64,000 bases of DNA. Origin: Planctomycetota bacterium. Its GTDB lineage: Bacteria; Planctomycetota; Uabimicrobiia; Uabimicrobiales; Uabimicrobiaceae. A model generated the notes under the pieces. It ran no database searches and was not told the origin of the DNA. It saw nothing but the letters and a program-made list of their open reading frames with translations. A program made the position numbers and the translations under genes. The stretch spans positions 62,001-126,000 of the forward strand of contig JAJDCR010000092.1 of assembly GCA_029260735.1 (NCBI GenBank), in the 5' to 3' direction. How positions within the stretch are numbered: position 1 is the first letter of the stretch; each line of letters begins with the position of its first letter. Below are positions 1 through 9,058 of this stretch, one piece after another.

Positions 1-1
1 T

Positions 2-3000
2 AAAGCAGAGCAAAAAACCTTTTCTCCCGCTCCTACAGGAAGTAAAATAGATATTCCTTCTTCGACAAAACATGCCGTGAAAACGATTCTTTCTTTGCAA
101 GCAAAACTTTGGCCAGAAGAAATTGAAGCGGAAGAAACAGTTGATCAACTTCTGGGAGGAAATTCCTCTCGTCGTAACCAAGTCTTAGTTGATTTATGGA
201 ATGAGTTTAATATTGCTCCTATGGACAGCGCTCATGAAATCCCTATTCAAGAACTCATCGCTTCTATCGAAAAAAATACGAAAAATCGCTACCAACAACC
301 GGGCCCTTATTTGCGTGTCAGTCACCAAGAAGCGATTAAAAAAATGTTTGGGGCAACCAACTTCACAGTTAAAGATATTTTTGCCTACTACCAAGAAAAT
401 TGGGATATTCCTGAAGAGTGTGTACATCAAATTCTGTCCTACTTGGCCCTTAGCCATTTCCTCGATACATCTAACCGCAGTGGACAGAGTTTTGCGGTCG
501 CAAAAACATCTTTTGGGCAAAGAAAAGAAGTAGAAGTCTTTTTAGAGCAGCTATTAGATCATTACCAGCAAATACACAGAGTGAGTTTTTCTTCCCAGGA
601 AACGGCTTCGGTAAGCTCGGCTGTAGAAAAAGATGCTTTAGATAAAGCCTTGGCTCGCTACTTTGGAGCTCAAGGGGCTTTTGTTCAAGTTGCTCGCTTT
701 CTGGAAGAGGCCTTAGGACACGATCCTTACGCTTCTCTTTTAGAAAAAGATCGTGAGGCTTTAGAAGATTCTAACTCTGGACAAAATTGGCAAAAAGAAC
801 ATGGGCCAAGCTATACTAGAGCGATTCGTCCCGTTTTTAATGTCGAGAAAATTCGTTCTTTCCATTCTGCTTGGAATTGGATTCGTCGGGACATTGTTCA
901 CCTATATTGGAAACTGGAGCGAGGAAATTTAAGCGAAGAAGACTGGAATACTCTATCTGCTAGTTTACAAGTGCGCTTATCAAGTCAGGCGAAAAAACTT
1001 CTTCTGAGCTTACGCGAAAAATTTGTCCAAAAAGACAAAGTGGAGTTGCTCAAGAAGTGGGACCAGCTTTGCCAAGGAGAAGAGTTATCTAGTGGACTTT
1101 GCTTCACCCCGAGTGCTCCTAGTATCTCTCAAGACGATAGAGGATTTTGGCATTACCAGGAAATCCCTCGTCTGGAAGAAAAAAATGCTCTGGACTTTAT
1201 TCAAGGTGACTTGGGCTTATCTCTTCAAGCTCATCATAAAGAAGAAACTCCAGAAATAAGAGGGGTATGGCAAACGGTTCTAAAAGAACAAGTGACAAAA
1301 AACCTTTCTTTTCAAGGAAAAGTAGCTCTGGTAACAGGAGCTAGTCCTCATTCTATTGCTCTTGCTGTTGTTGAAAACTTACTACGAGGAGGGGCTCGGG
1401 TTATTGTCACAACAACCAATCCCAATCCTTCCCGTTTGAAGTTTTACCGAGAGGTTTACCAGAAATGCGCAAGCGAAGGAGCACAACTCCACGTTATTCC
1501 TTTTAACCAAGGTAGTCAGCAAGATATCGAAAACCTAATTCGTTGGATTTATCAGCCTGGCCGAGAAGCTTGTGGACGAGAAAAAGCTCCTTGGCAACTA
1601 GATTATCTCATTCCTTTTGGAGCTACTCAAGAGGAAAACAGCTTAGCGCATTTAGATGATAGTTCCATGGCTACATTGCGAGTTATGCTCTTTGGAGTAG
1701 AGAAGTTGATAGCTCAGGCGGCTCAAGCCACTATCCAATCCACTGATCCTAGTCGAACGATTCAAGTTCTCCTCCCTCTTTCGCCTAATCACGGTCAATT
1801 TGGCTATGATGGCTTGTACGCGGAAACCAAAGCAGCTTTAGAGGTTCTACTAGAAAAATGGTTTTCGGAAAGAGCAGAGTGGGCCGAGGCTTGTAGCTTA
1901 ATCGGTGCTAAAATTGGTTGGGTCCGTTCTACAGGCTTAATGGAAGCAAATGATATTGTTGCGGCTTCTCTAGAAGCAGAACATGCTGTAAGAACTTTTT
2001 CTGGAACAGAAATGGGCTTTCTTTTGACAAGCTTGTTAAGAGAACCTCTTTGCCAAGAAGCACGCAAAGCACCTTTGGTTGCAGATCTTACCGCTGGTAT
2101 GGGGAAAGTTCCTCAGTTAGGAAAAGCCCTTCAAGAAATACGCCTTCGCTTACAAAATGAAAGCTCAATTTTGAGAACAAGCAACGAGAAAGTTCAAAGA
2201 AGTCAGAGCAAGGTTTTACCGCTCAATACCTTCGATTTTCCCCAGTTGCCTTCTTGGAAAAAGATAAGCCACTTGCCCCAAGCTCAAATAGACTTAGCTA
2301 AGTCTATTGTTGTTGTGGGCTTTGGAGAAGTAGGAACTTTTGGGAACAGTCGCTTACGTTGGGAGCGAGAACAAAACAGAGCTTTTAGTGCGCAAGGAGC
2401 CATCGAGCTCGCTCGGATGGCCGGTTGGATTGAGTTCTCTTCTTCCCGCAACTATGTGGGCTGGGTCGATGCAGAAACCCAAGAACCTATCGCAGAAAAA
2501 GAAGTTCTTTCTCACTACCAAGAAAAACTTATAAAATCAGTCGGAATTCGCGAAATAGAAAGCCAAGCAGGTTTTGACCCTAAAGCTATGGAAGTGTACA
2601 CCGAAGTACCTTTAGAAAAAGACCTCAGCTTCCAAGTCAACGACAAGGAGATGGCTTTAAAATACTGCCAAGCCAACCCCGAGAAGACAGCTTATTTCTA
2701 TAACGAACAAAGCGAAACCTACCAAGTGGTTTTAAGAAAAGGTACGATGATCCGAGTTCCTCGCCAAGAAAAACTGACTCGTAGCATCAGTGGACAAATT
2801 CCTACAGGCTGGAATGCTAGCCGTCTAGGTCTTCCTCGAGAAATGGCTGAGCAGATCGACCGCAATACCCGCTTTAATTTAGTCGGAACAAGCGAAGCTT
2901 TCTTAGCCAGTGGACTGGAGCCCGAAGAGCTCTACCAGCACATACATCCTTGCCGAGTAGGAAATACCCAAGGTAGCGGAATGGGGGGAATGCAATCAAT

Positions 3001-4291
3001 GGAGCAACTCTACCGCCACTATGTTCTTGATCAACCCAGACCAAACGACCACCTGCAAGAAACTCTCGTCAACGTTATGGGAGCTCATGCCGTACAAAGC
3101 TATATTGGAAGCTATGGCCCAACTATATCACCCGCTGATGCTTGTGCCAGTGCAGCTGTCTCTGTAGAAGTGGCGATGGAGAAAATACTAGCAGGCAAAG
3201 CCGATTTTATGGTGACTGGAGGATACGATGACCTAGGAGATGCCGGAATGGGTGGTTTCTCGGATATGAGCGCTACTGCTAATTCTGATGAAATGAAAAA
3301 ACAAGGCTTTGGAGTGGAACAAATCTGTCGCCCTAATGACAGCAGGAGAAGTGGTTTTGTCGAAGCCCAAGGAGGAGGAAGTGTCCTTCTTTGCCGAGGC
3401 GATTTGGCTATTCAAATGGGACTTCCCATCTATGGAGTCGTAGCGATGGCCCATAGCGCCTCCGATGGAATTAATAACTCTATACCTGCTCCCGGCTTAG
3501 GACTTCTAAGTGTGGGCGCAGAGAATAAAATGAGTGGCCCTTCGCCTTTACGTCAAGCTCTCGCAGACTATGGGCTCACCGTAGACGACATCGCTGTTGT
3601 TTCCAAGCACGACACTTCAACCCAAGCCAACGATATCAATGAAAGCGAACTCTACCACCGTCTAATGGAACACTTGGGACGAAAAGAGAGTTCACCTCTC
3701 CTGACCATCTCGCAAAAATCCATCACCGGGCATTGCAAAGGAGGCTCCGCCGCTTGGCAGCTCAGCGGACTACTGCAGGCCATGGAAAGCGGAGTGATTC
3801 CAGGCAACCCGAACTTAGATGACGTCGACGAACGCCTAAGCTCCTTCTCTCAGCTCGTCTTTTCTGACCAAACGCTAGAAGTAGGCCCAGGGAAAATAGC
3901 TGCAGGTTTACTGACAAGCCTAGGATTCGGACACGTTGGTGCAATGCTCTGCCTAGTTCATCCCGAACGCCTTTACACTCGTCTTAGCGAAGAAGAGTAC
4001 CAAAAGTACCAAGAAAAACAACAAAAACGCTGGATACGTCGCTACCAACGAGAGCATCGTATTTTAATTGGACAAGAGAACCTTGTTCAAGTTCGCCAAG
4101 AAAAACCCTTCGCGAAAAACGGTAAACTCGCCCGGGAAAAAGAGATTGAAATGCTCTTGGCTCCCAAAGTAACTTACGACTTTGAGGAAAAAGTTTTTTC
4201 TGTGGTTCCGCCTGTTGTTAATCCAGTAGACTCTTCGGTAGAAGAACCAACTTCTGGACAAACTTCCCCTCAAAGCTACGTAGGAAAGTAA
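2..4291 (+). CDS. Fungal-type fatty acid synthase alpha subunit (ACP-KR-KS), 5' partial
   Basis: This is a fragment of a giant type I fatty acid synthase; the frame is open from base 2, so the true start lies left of the window and the GTG at 77 is internal. In order it shows a Pro/Ser linker; an ACP domain whose GGNS motif (Ser codon at 164) matches the phosphopantetheine site of yeast FAS2; a helical scaffold with the SAWNW motif; a ketoreductase (VTGAS near 1331, SPNHG Ser at 1781, YAETK Tyr at 1817); and a ketoacyl synthase with Cys in DACAS (3143), His in SKHDTST (3608) and His in ITGHCKGG (3731). Order and many motifs follow the fungal alpha subunit, not dissociated bacterial FabG/FabF. 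The fungal C-terminal phosphopantetheinyl transferase domain is missing and encoded by the next gene. A beta-type subunit (AT, ER, DH, MPT) would be expected upstream, outside the window. Family assignment is confident; products are unknown. Confidence 0.93.
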   Translation, partial: KAEQKTFSPAPTGSKIDIPSSTKHAVKTILSLQAKLWPEEIEAEETVDQLLGGNSSRRNQVLVDLWNEFNIAPMDSAHEIPIQELIASIEKNTKNRYQQPGPYLRVSHQEAIKKMFGATNFTVKDIFAYYQENWDIPEECVHQILSYLALSHFLDTSNRSGQSFAVAKTSFGQRKEVEVFLEQLLDHYQQIHRVSFSSQETASVSSAVEKDALDKALARYFGAQGAFVQVARFLEEALGHDPYASLLEKDREALEDSNSGQNWQKEHGPSYTRAIRPVFNVEKIRSFHSAWNWIRRDIVHLYWKLERGNLSEEDWNTLSASLQVRLSSQAKKLLLSLREKFVQKDKVELLKKWDQLCQGEELSSGLCFTPSAPSISQDDRGFWHYQEIPRLEEKNALDFIQGDLGLSLQAHHKEETPEIRGVWQTVLKEQVTKNLSFQGKVALVTGASPHSIALAVVENLLRGGARVIVTTTNPNPSRLKFYREVYQKCASEGAQLHVIPFNQGSQQDIENLIRWIYQPGREACGREKAPWQLDYLIPFGATQEENSLAHLDDSSMATLRVMLFGVEKLIAQAAQATIQSTDPSRTIQVLLPLSPNHGQFGYDGLYAETKAALEVLLEKWFSERAEWAEACSLIGAKIGWVRSTGLMEANDIVAASLEAEHAVRTFSGTEMGFLLTSLLREPLCQEARKAPLVADLTAGMGKVPQLGKALQEIRLRLQNESSILRTSNEKVQRSQSKVLPLNTFDFPQLPSWKKISHLPQAQIDLAKSIVVVGFGEVGTFGNSRLRWEREQNRAFSAQGAIELARMAGWIEFSSSRNYVGWVDAETQEPIAEKEVLSHYQEKLIKSVGIREIESQAGFDPKAMEVYTEVPLEKDLSFQVNDKEMALKYCQANPEKTAYFYNEQSETYQVVLRKGTMIRVPRQEKLTRSISGQIPTGWNASRLGLPREMAEQIDRNTRFNLVGTSEAFLASGLEPEELYQHIHPCRVGNTQGSGMGGMQSMEQLYRHYVLDQPRPNDHLQETLVNVMGAHAVQSYIGSYGPTISPADACASAAVSVEVAMEKILAGKADFMVTGGYDDLGDAGMGGFSDMSATANSDEMKKQGFGVEQICRPNDSRRSGFVEAQGGGSVLLCRGDLAIQMGLPIYGVVAMAHSASDGINNSIPAPGLGLLSVGAENKMSGPSPLRQALADYGLTVDDIAVVSKHDTSTQANDINESELYHRLMEHLGRKESSPLLTISQKSITGHCKGGSAAWQLSGLLQAMESGVIPGNPNLDDVDERLSSFSQLVFSDQTLEVGPGKIAAGLLTSLGFGHVGAMLCLVHPERLYTRLSEEEYQKYQEKQQKRWIRRYQREHRILIGQENLVQVRQEKPFAKNGKLAREKEIEMLLAPKVTYDFEEKVFSVVPPVVNPVDSSVEEPTSGQTSPQSYVGK

Positions 4292-4294
4292 AAA

Positions 4295-4693
4295 ATGATT
4301 CTAGGAATGGGAGTAGATCTCGGCGACATTACCTTCTTTGCCAATGCCTTAGAGGACAAAAGAAGCGTTTTCTTAGAGAAAACCTTCACCCCTCAAGAAT
4401 TGGCCACTAGTCGCGCAGGGTCTACTCCTACCGCTCATCGCTTGGCGGCACGCTTTGCCGCCAAGGAAGCCTTCTACAAAGCCCTTAGCCAAGCCGAAGA
4501 AAATTCCCCCCAAGAAAAACTCCCCTGGGAACCGCTGGAAATCGAAGTTAAGCTCAACTCCAGAGGATGCCCCTCTATTTGCCTATATGAAGAAACTGAA
4601 AATATCGCCCGAAAAGCCGGTGTGCGCAAGATTTGGCTATCCCTTTCTCACGAAAGGGATATGGCCCTTGCTACTGTAATTTTAGAAGGGTAG
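4295..4693 (+). CDS. acpS: Holo-ACP synthase (AcpS-type phosphopantetheinyl transferase)
   Basis: This 132-residue protein should transfer 4'-phosphopantetheine from CoA to the Ser of an ACP. It has the AcpS signatures: GMGVDLGDIT at the N-terminus with the metal-binding Asp, RFAAKEAFYKAL in the middle, and LSLSHERDMALATV near the end. It starts 3 bases after the synthase stop codon, with AGGAAAG just upstream as ribosome binding site, so the two are co-transcribed and probably translationally coupled. In fungi the equivalent domain is fused to the C-terminus of the same FAS alpha chain, so this looks like a split-off version whose natural target is the ACP at 164. It could also serve a housekeeping ACP. 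Length is normal for stand-alone AcpS. Confidence 0.93.
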   Translation: MILGMGVDLGDITFFANALEDKRSVFLEKTFTPQELATSRAGSTPTAHRLAARFAAKEAFYKALSQAEENSPQEKLPWEPLEIEVKLNSRGCPSICLYEETENIARKAGVRKIWLSLSHERDMALATVILEG

Positions 4694-4877
4694 ATGGATT
4701 TTGTAGTTCTACGTTTTTTTGTGATTTTTGAAAGAAATACTTGCCCATTTTTAATCTACGATTATAATTTCAAGCTAGATTAAACAATCTCTTAAAAAAA
4801 TTGTTACCAGTACTTTCAAAGGCAGATAAAAGCAGAAAAACAAATAGAAACCCATTGCAAACTGGATTACGAAACTT

Positions 4878-6374
4878 ATGGACAAACTAGCGATCATTTT
4901 TTTAGGAAGTTTTCTTTTTCTTTCTTTTGTTTACGGACAAAATGAGAGAGAAGAACGTTACATCAATTTAGAGAAACAAGTTCGTAAACTTCAAGAAAAA
5001 CTCGAAGAGAAGGAACTTAGCGAACAAGAATGGCAAGAGAAACTCGGAGAGATTCAGAGAAGAGTTGACTTCCTTGAAAAAGAAAATACAACTAAAGAAG
5101 AGCAAATAAAGCAGCTTGAAGAGAAAAAGGAGTCCTCGATAGAGGAAGAGTTTCCTTCTTGGAAGGAGAGAGTCTCTGCTTTAGAAGAAATGGCAGAAAA
5201 AATTCGAGCGGAAGAGTCGGAGAATGATATTCGGGTTTTCTGGAAATATGGTTTTCGTTTTCAGACGGCAGATGAACAGTTTTCTCTAGCTATTGGTGGA
5301 CGTATTATTCTTGATTTTGGATTTGTCCACGAAGACGATGCTATTGCCGACCAATTGGAAAAGATCGAAGACTTCGTTCGCTTCCGAGCCGCTCGTTTTA
5401 AAATGTCGGGCACTCTTTACCGCGATTTTATCTTTGGAGCGGACTTTGATTTTGAAGGTAATGTTGCCTTTAAAGATGTTTTCATCGGTAGAAAAAATCT
5501 TCCCTTGGAAGGAATTTTGCGTTTGGGTTTTATTAAGGAACCCTTAGGTTTAGAAGAGGCGACTAGCTCAAACAATATTACTTTTCTGGAGCGCGCTTCT
5601 CACCGAGCTTTTAATCCTGTTCGTAACATTGGGATGAATTATTCTGGATACTGGAAGGAAGCGAGTACTTTTTTTTCCTTTGGAGTTTTTCGAGAAGTCG
5701 CCGACGATGATCCTCCTAAAGTGAATGACGACAGTGGTGCTTATTCTTTAGGAACGCGATGGGCTCATCTTCCCTGGAAAGACGAAAACAGTCTCGTCCA
5801 TTTGGGAATAGGCTATAATTTTCGTAATGCCCTTAACGATGAAGTGCGATTTCGATCTCGGGCAGAAATTAGCGATGGCCCTCAGTTGGTTGACACAGGA
5901 GTTATTGATGACGTAGAGGATGTTCATATCCTTGTTCCTGAGTTTGTTTGGCAGTGGGGATCTTTTTCTGTTCAAACAGAAGCTACCTTTGCTTGGGTCA
6001 GAAGAAAGCAAGAAGCGACTCGTCAATTTTGGGGATACTACGTCTACCTAAGTTATTTTTTAAGCGGAGAAAAAAGGCCCTACAAAGATGCCGCTTTTGG
6101 ACGAATCGTTCCTCAAGAAAATTTTTCTTACGGAGAAGAAGAAGAAACAAGCTGGGGAGCGTTTGAGTTGGCTGCTCGATACTCTTTTATTGACCTAAGA
6201 GATGGTGAGATTGATGGGCGTAAACTCGAAGACATTACCTTAGGTGTAAACTGGTACCTAAACCCTCAGATGCGCATCATGTTGAACTATGTCTACTTTT
6301 TGCTCAATGATCTTAACGATTCTCAAAAAACCGATGGCCATGCTATTGCTCTTCGTTTTCAGTTGACTTTTTAG
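4878..6374 (+). CDS. OprO/OprP-like outer-membrane porin with coiled-coil N-terminus
   Basis: This is a 498-residue secreted protein with a short hydrophobic signal (residues 1-20, ending near VYGQ). A Glu/Lys-rich coiled coil follows to about residue 115, then a long region of alternating amphipathic beta strands ending in a strand with terminal Phe (LRFQLTF), the usual outer-membrane insertion signal. The segment FSLAIGGRIILDFGF, the RFRAARFKMSG strand and the LRLGFIKEPLGLEE loop resemble the phosphate-selective porin O/P family. The N-terminal coiled coil is typical of porins that bridge to the periplasm or peptidoglycan. Substrate specificity cannot be read from sequence; phosphate is only a family default. 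It sits alone, about 185 bases after acpS, and converges on the next gene. Confidence 0.85.
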   Translation: MDKLAIIFLGSFLFLSFVYGQNEREERYINLEKQVRKLQEKLEEKELSEQEWQEKLGEIQRRVDFLEKENTTKEEQIKQLEEKKESSIEEEFPSWKERVSALEEMAEKIRAEESENDIRVFWKYGFRFQTADEQFSLAIGGRIILDFGFVHEDDAIADQLEKIEDFVRFRAARFKMSGTLYRDFIFGADFDFEGNVAFKDVFIGRKNLPLEGILRLGFIKEPLGLEEATSSNNITFLERASHRAFNPVRNIGMNYSGYWKEASTFFSFGVFREVADDDPPKVNDDSGAYSLGTRWAHLPWKDENSLVHLGIGYNFRNALNDEVRFRSRAEISDGPQLVDTGVIDDVEDVHILVPEFVWQWGSFSVQTEATFAWVRRKQEATRQFWGYYVYLSYFLSGEKRPYKDAAFGRIVPQENFSYGEEEETSWGAFELAARYSFIDLRDGEIDGRKLEDITLGVNWYLNPQMRIMLNYVYFLLNDLNDSQKTDGHAIALRFQLTF

Positions 6375-6401
6375 AGGAAACTTGTGATGACCAAGTCCAA
6401 A

Positions 6402-7355
6402 CTAGTCATAAAAGTCTAAAAGGTGTTCGGGATTTTTTTTCGACCAGTCTAATATTAAGTTGGCACGATCTAAGAACCACTCTATTGGCGGATCATTTTG
6501 AAAATCTTTGTCTATAATTCCGAACTGCTCAGAATTTTCCACGTAATTTCCCTTCTCGAAGATGTGGGTAAAATCTTTGTTGAGTTTGCTATTCTTTTCG
6601 ACGATTTTTAGTTTATGGTCTAGAAAACGCTGAAAAAAGGCTTGCCGCTCGATAAAATGTTTGGCAAACGTATAGTCGCGCTTTACTTTTTCTGCTTCCT
6701 CAAATTGCCATCTCTGAGCAAATTCTTCCATTTTTTCTTGTAATTGTTTTAGTAGCCAATCATTTTGTCCAGATAAAAAACTTTGTACCTGTATGGCAAT
6801 CTCTTGATATTTTTTATGAGTGATAACGGGGGGAAGATGACAAATTTTCATATCATACCTTAAGCACTTACGAAACGGCTGTCGATGTGAGCACATACAC
6901 AAATGAAAATTTTCGGAAATAAAGTCTTCTAATTTTTCCAAAAAGAACCTATCAGGGAATGGCCCAAACAAAGTGCCGGACAATTTATCTTTCTTATTAA
7001 CTGCAAGCAAAGCAGGCAATTTATCATCTGTCAAAATCATATAACGATAATCTGGAAATTTTTTCTGTTTGATATTGTAAGGAGGAAGATGTTTTTTAAT
7101 CAGACTATCTTCCAAAAGAAGTGCTAATAGCTCAGAGTTTGTTATCTGGTATTCAATGCGGTCAACTGCGGCAATCATTTTGTGTATACGTTGGCGTGGT
7201 GAGGAGCAATTATAAAAATAGCTGGCCACTCGCTTTTTTACATTAACAGATTTACCAATATAAATGATTTGGTTGTAGTGATCAAAAAAGCGGTAAATTC
7301 CTGTTTTTTCAGGAATCTTCTGAATATTTGCGAGGGACACTTGCTTTGATTTCAT
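6402..7355 (-). CDS. UvrC N-terminal-like GIY-YIG endonuclease (Cho-like)
   Basis: The 317-residue product begins with a GIY-YIG nuclease domain (GIYRFFD...IIYIGKS, Arg in KKRVASYF, residues about 15-95). A Cys-containing segment like the UvrC middle region follows (LCMCSH...FRKCLRYDMKIC), then a UVR-type helical hairpin (QLQEKMEEFAQRWQFEEAEKVKRDY, about 205-235). The C-terminal RNase H-like nuclease and HhH domains of full UvrC (about 600 residues) are absent. It therefore resembles Cho or other UvrC paralogues that make only the 3' incision. It is probably a DNA-repair nuclease acting in addition to a full UvrC elsewhere. It is transcribed alone, with a long palindrome 115 bases upstream. 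Confidence 0.85.
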   Translation of the reverse strand: MKSKQVSLANIQKIPEKTGIYRFFDHYNQIIYIGKSVNVKKRVASYFYNCSSPRQRIHKMIAAVDRIEYQITNSELLALLLEDSLIKKHLPPYNIKQKKFPDYRYMILTDDKLPALLAVNKKDKLSGTLFGPFPDRFFLEKLEDFISENFHLCMCSHRQPFRKCLRYDMKICHLPPVITHKKYQEIAIQVQSFLSGQNDWLLKQLQEKMEEFAQRWQFEEAEKVKRDYTFAKHFIERQAFFQRFLDHKLKIVEKNSKLNKDFTHIFEKGNYVENSEQFGIIDKDFQNDPPIEWFLDRANLILDWSKKNPEHLLDFYD

Positions 7356-7470
7356 AAAGCTTTTCGTTTTCCAGAAATTCAGGGCATAAATGCCTTACTT
7401 TTATACATAAGATTTTAAAACTGAAATTCGGTATTTTTAAATTTAAGGGTTTGTGTGATCGTTATACATC

Positions 7471-7529
7471 ATTACGTCAGGTTATCGAATACGTAGGGGT
7501 TTCCAACGTATTCGATAACCTGACGTAAT
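7471..7529. repeat. Perfect 24-bp inverted repeat with 11-base loop
   Basis: Arms at 7471-7494 and 7506-7529 are perfect reverse complements, separated by 11 bases. The element lies between two minus-strand genes, after the ARPP-1 lipoprotein stop and upstream of the nuclease gene. No T-tract follows on either strand, so it is not a classic intrinsic terminator, although a stem this long could stop or stabilise transcripts. It could equally be a dispersed palindromic repeat. Only one copy was noticed in this window. Confidence 0.8.
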
Positions 7530-7607
7530 TATATCAAGAAGTTAATCTTGTGTATAAAAATTAGCCGTTTACACCTGTTCTACAACAGTTTCTGACAAAC
7601 CTAATCC

Positions 7608-8780
7608 CTACTCCATTTCTCCGTCAAAATCTTCCTCTAAATTTTCCTCATACTCCTCGTACTCATCATAAGGGGGCTCACAGTAACCTTGGCCATATTC
7701 ATCCATTTCATTCATCTCTTCATAATCTTCGCTTTTTTCTAAGAAACTATCGTGGATGATGTCGTCTTCAAAAGATGTTTCCTGGGATAAAAATCGATTG
7801 TTTTCAAAGCTTCTCGCTTTGTTTTTTTCGTCTAGAGATTTTTCTTTGACTTGGGCTTCTTTTCTTTGCTCTAGCCATTTCTCGACGTCGTTTACGCTAA
7901 GAGCAGGATAATCGGCGCTTTCTTTTTGTTCGGCGATGGCTTCGACGGAGGCGGCTTTGAGAAGTTTGGGCCAAAGTTTATCAAAGAGAGCGTAAGATCC
8001 GTAGATATCTGCTCGTTTCATTTGTCCATTAATAGCAAGAGCGTAGCCGAGAATTTCTTTTTGTTGGACTTTTGCTTTTTCCATAGACTTAATATAACGT
8101 GTGATTGTTTTCTCTAAAACTTTATTTTCTAAGGAAAGCTCCATACTAGAGGAAGACTCTTCGCTCTGGACAGAGGCCCCTAGTTTTTGGGAGAGTTTTT
8201 TTTGGGCTTGAGATACCTTGTTCCAAACTTGAGATTGGTTTTGTTCGTGCTTGAGAGCTACCATTAAGTCGTTGGTCGCAGCGATATTTTCTGAGCTATG
8301 GAAAGCATCGGCCGATTCTTCTCCCCGCTTTTGCCAGCGGTCGCTCTCAACACAAAAACAAGATACAATGACAGGTTCTTGGTTTGGTGCAATAACTAAA
8401 TCCGTAGAGATAACTCTATCCTGTTTTCCTCCTCGGACAATCTCACCGGCTTGGATGTACAAAAGAGCGTCTTGGCTATTGTTTTGGATTCTCAACTCAC
8501 TTACAGTTTCAGTTTCTTCCACAATTATTTTTTGACTTTGCATTCCTTCACCAAGTGTGATGATTTTCTTTTCACGGAAACGCTCGGGGCCATGGATAAA
8601 AAAAATACTCAAGTTATCTTCGGTGTAAGGGCCACTGATTTTTTGGATTATTTCTTTTTTTCCGGATAGTTTTTTCTGGTAGATATTTTTTGAGGCAAGA
8701 GGATATTTAAAAGAAGATGAAGATTGCCAACTACAGCCAGTTAAAATACAAAGGAAGAGGAGAAAGGAAATAATGCGCAT
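7608..8780 (-). CDS. ARPP-1 domain lipoprotein
   Basis: This 390-residue protein has a lipoprotein signal (hydrophobic residues 1-14 and lipobox LTGC, Cys16), so it is probably anchored at the inner or outer membrane. The region from about residue 75 to 290 has motifs of the ARPP-1 family: SELRIQNNSQDALLYIQAGEIVRGGKQDRVISTDLVIAP, then a Cys-containing VSCFCVESDRW. The family's exact function is not established. The C-terminal 90 residues are extremely acidic and Tyr-rich (EDYEEMNEMDEYGQ..., EEYEENLEED) and probably disordered or cation-binding. It is a single gene, divergent from the downstream lipid-transport-like operon, whose promoter region it shares. Confidence 0.75.
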   Translation of the reverse strand: MRIISFLLFLCILTGCSWQSSSSFKYPLASKNIYQKKLSGKKEIIQKISGPYTEDNLSIFFIHGPERFREKKIITLGEGMQSQKIIVEETETVSELRIQNNSQDALLYIQAGEIVRGGKQDRVISTDLVIAPNQEPVIVSCFCVESDRWQKRGEESADAFHSSENIAATNDLMVALKHEQNQSQVWNKVSQAQKKLSQKLGASVQSEESSSSMELSLENKVLEKTITRYIKSMEKAKVQQKEILGYALAINGQMKRADIYGSYALFDKLWPKLLKAASVEAIAEQKESADYPALSVNDVEKWLEQRKEAQVKEKSLDEKNKARSFENNRFLSQETSFEDDIIHDSFLEKSEDYEEMNEMDEYGQGYCEPPYDEYEEYEENLEEDFDGEME

Positions 8781-9058
8781 TTTTGCTCTCCTTGGAAAAT
8801 GCTTTGGTAAAAGAATGAGTTTATTCGATGAGTTTTAGCTCTAAAAACTCTGTTATTATTAGTGTACAAAAGTTTATATCACCGATCTGTCATCTTTTGG
8901 TCATATTTTCTTCTTTGTTTTCTTTTTTGTTTTCTTCGAAATATGTCTTAGCTTATGGAATCCTAGAGAAAAAACAACGATTTCTTCAATTTCTTCGTAG
9001 ATATGTTAGAATAGTTGTCTGTTGGATTTTCTCTCGACAATACAAAAAGGTTTTTGCC

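Noticed and set aside
8828..9058. 77-residue N-terminal extension of the MCE-like gene frame
   Set aside because: Hydrophobic, low-complexity sequence without a good ribosome site; the ATG at 9059 has AAAAGG and a following membrane helix, so the extension is probably untranslated leader.
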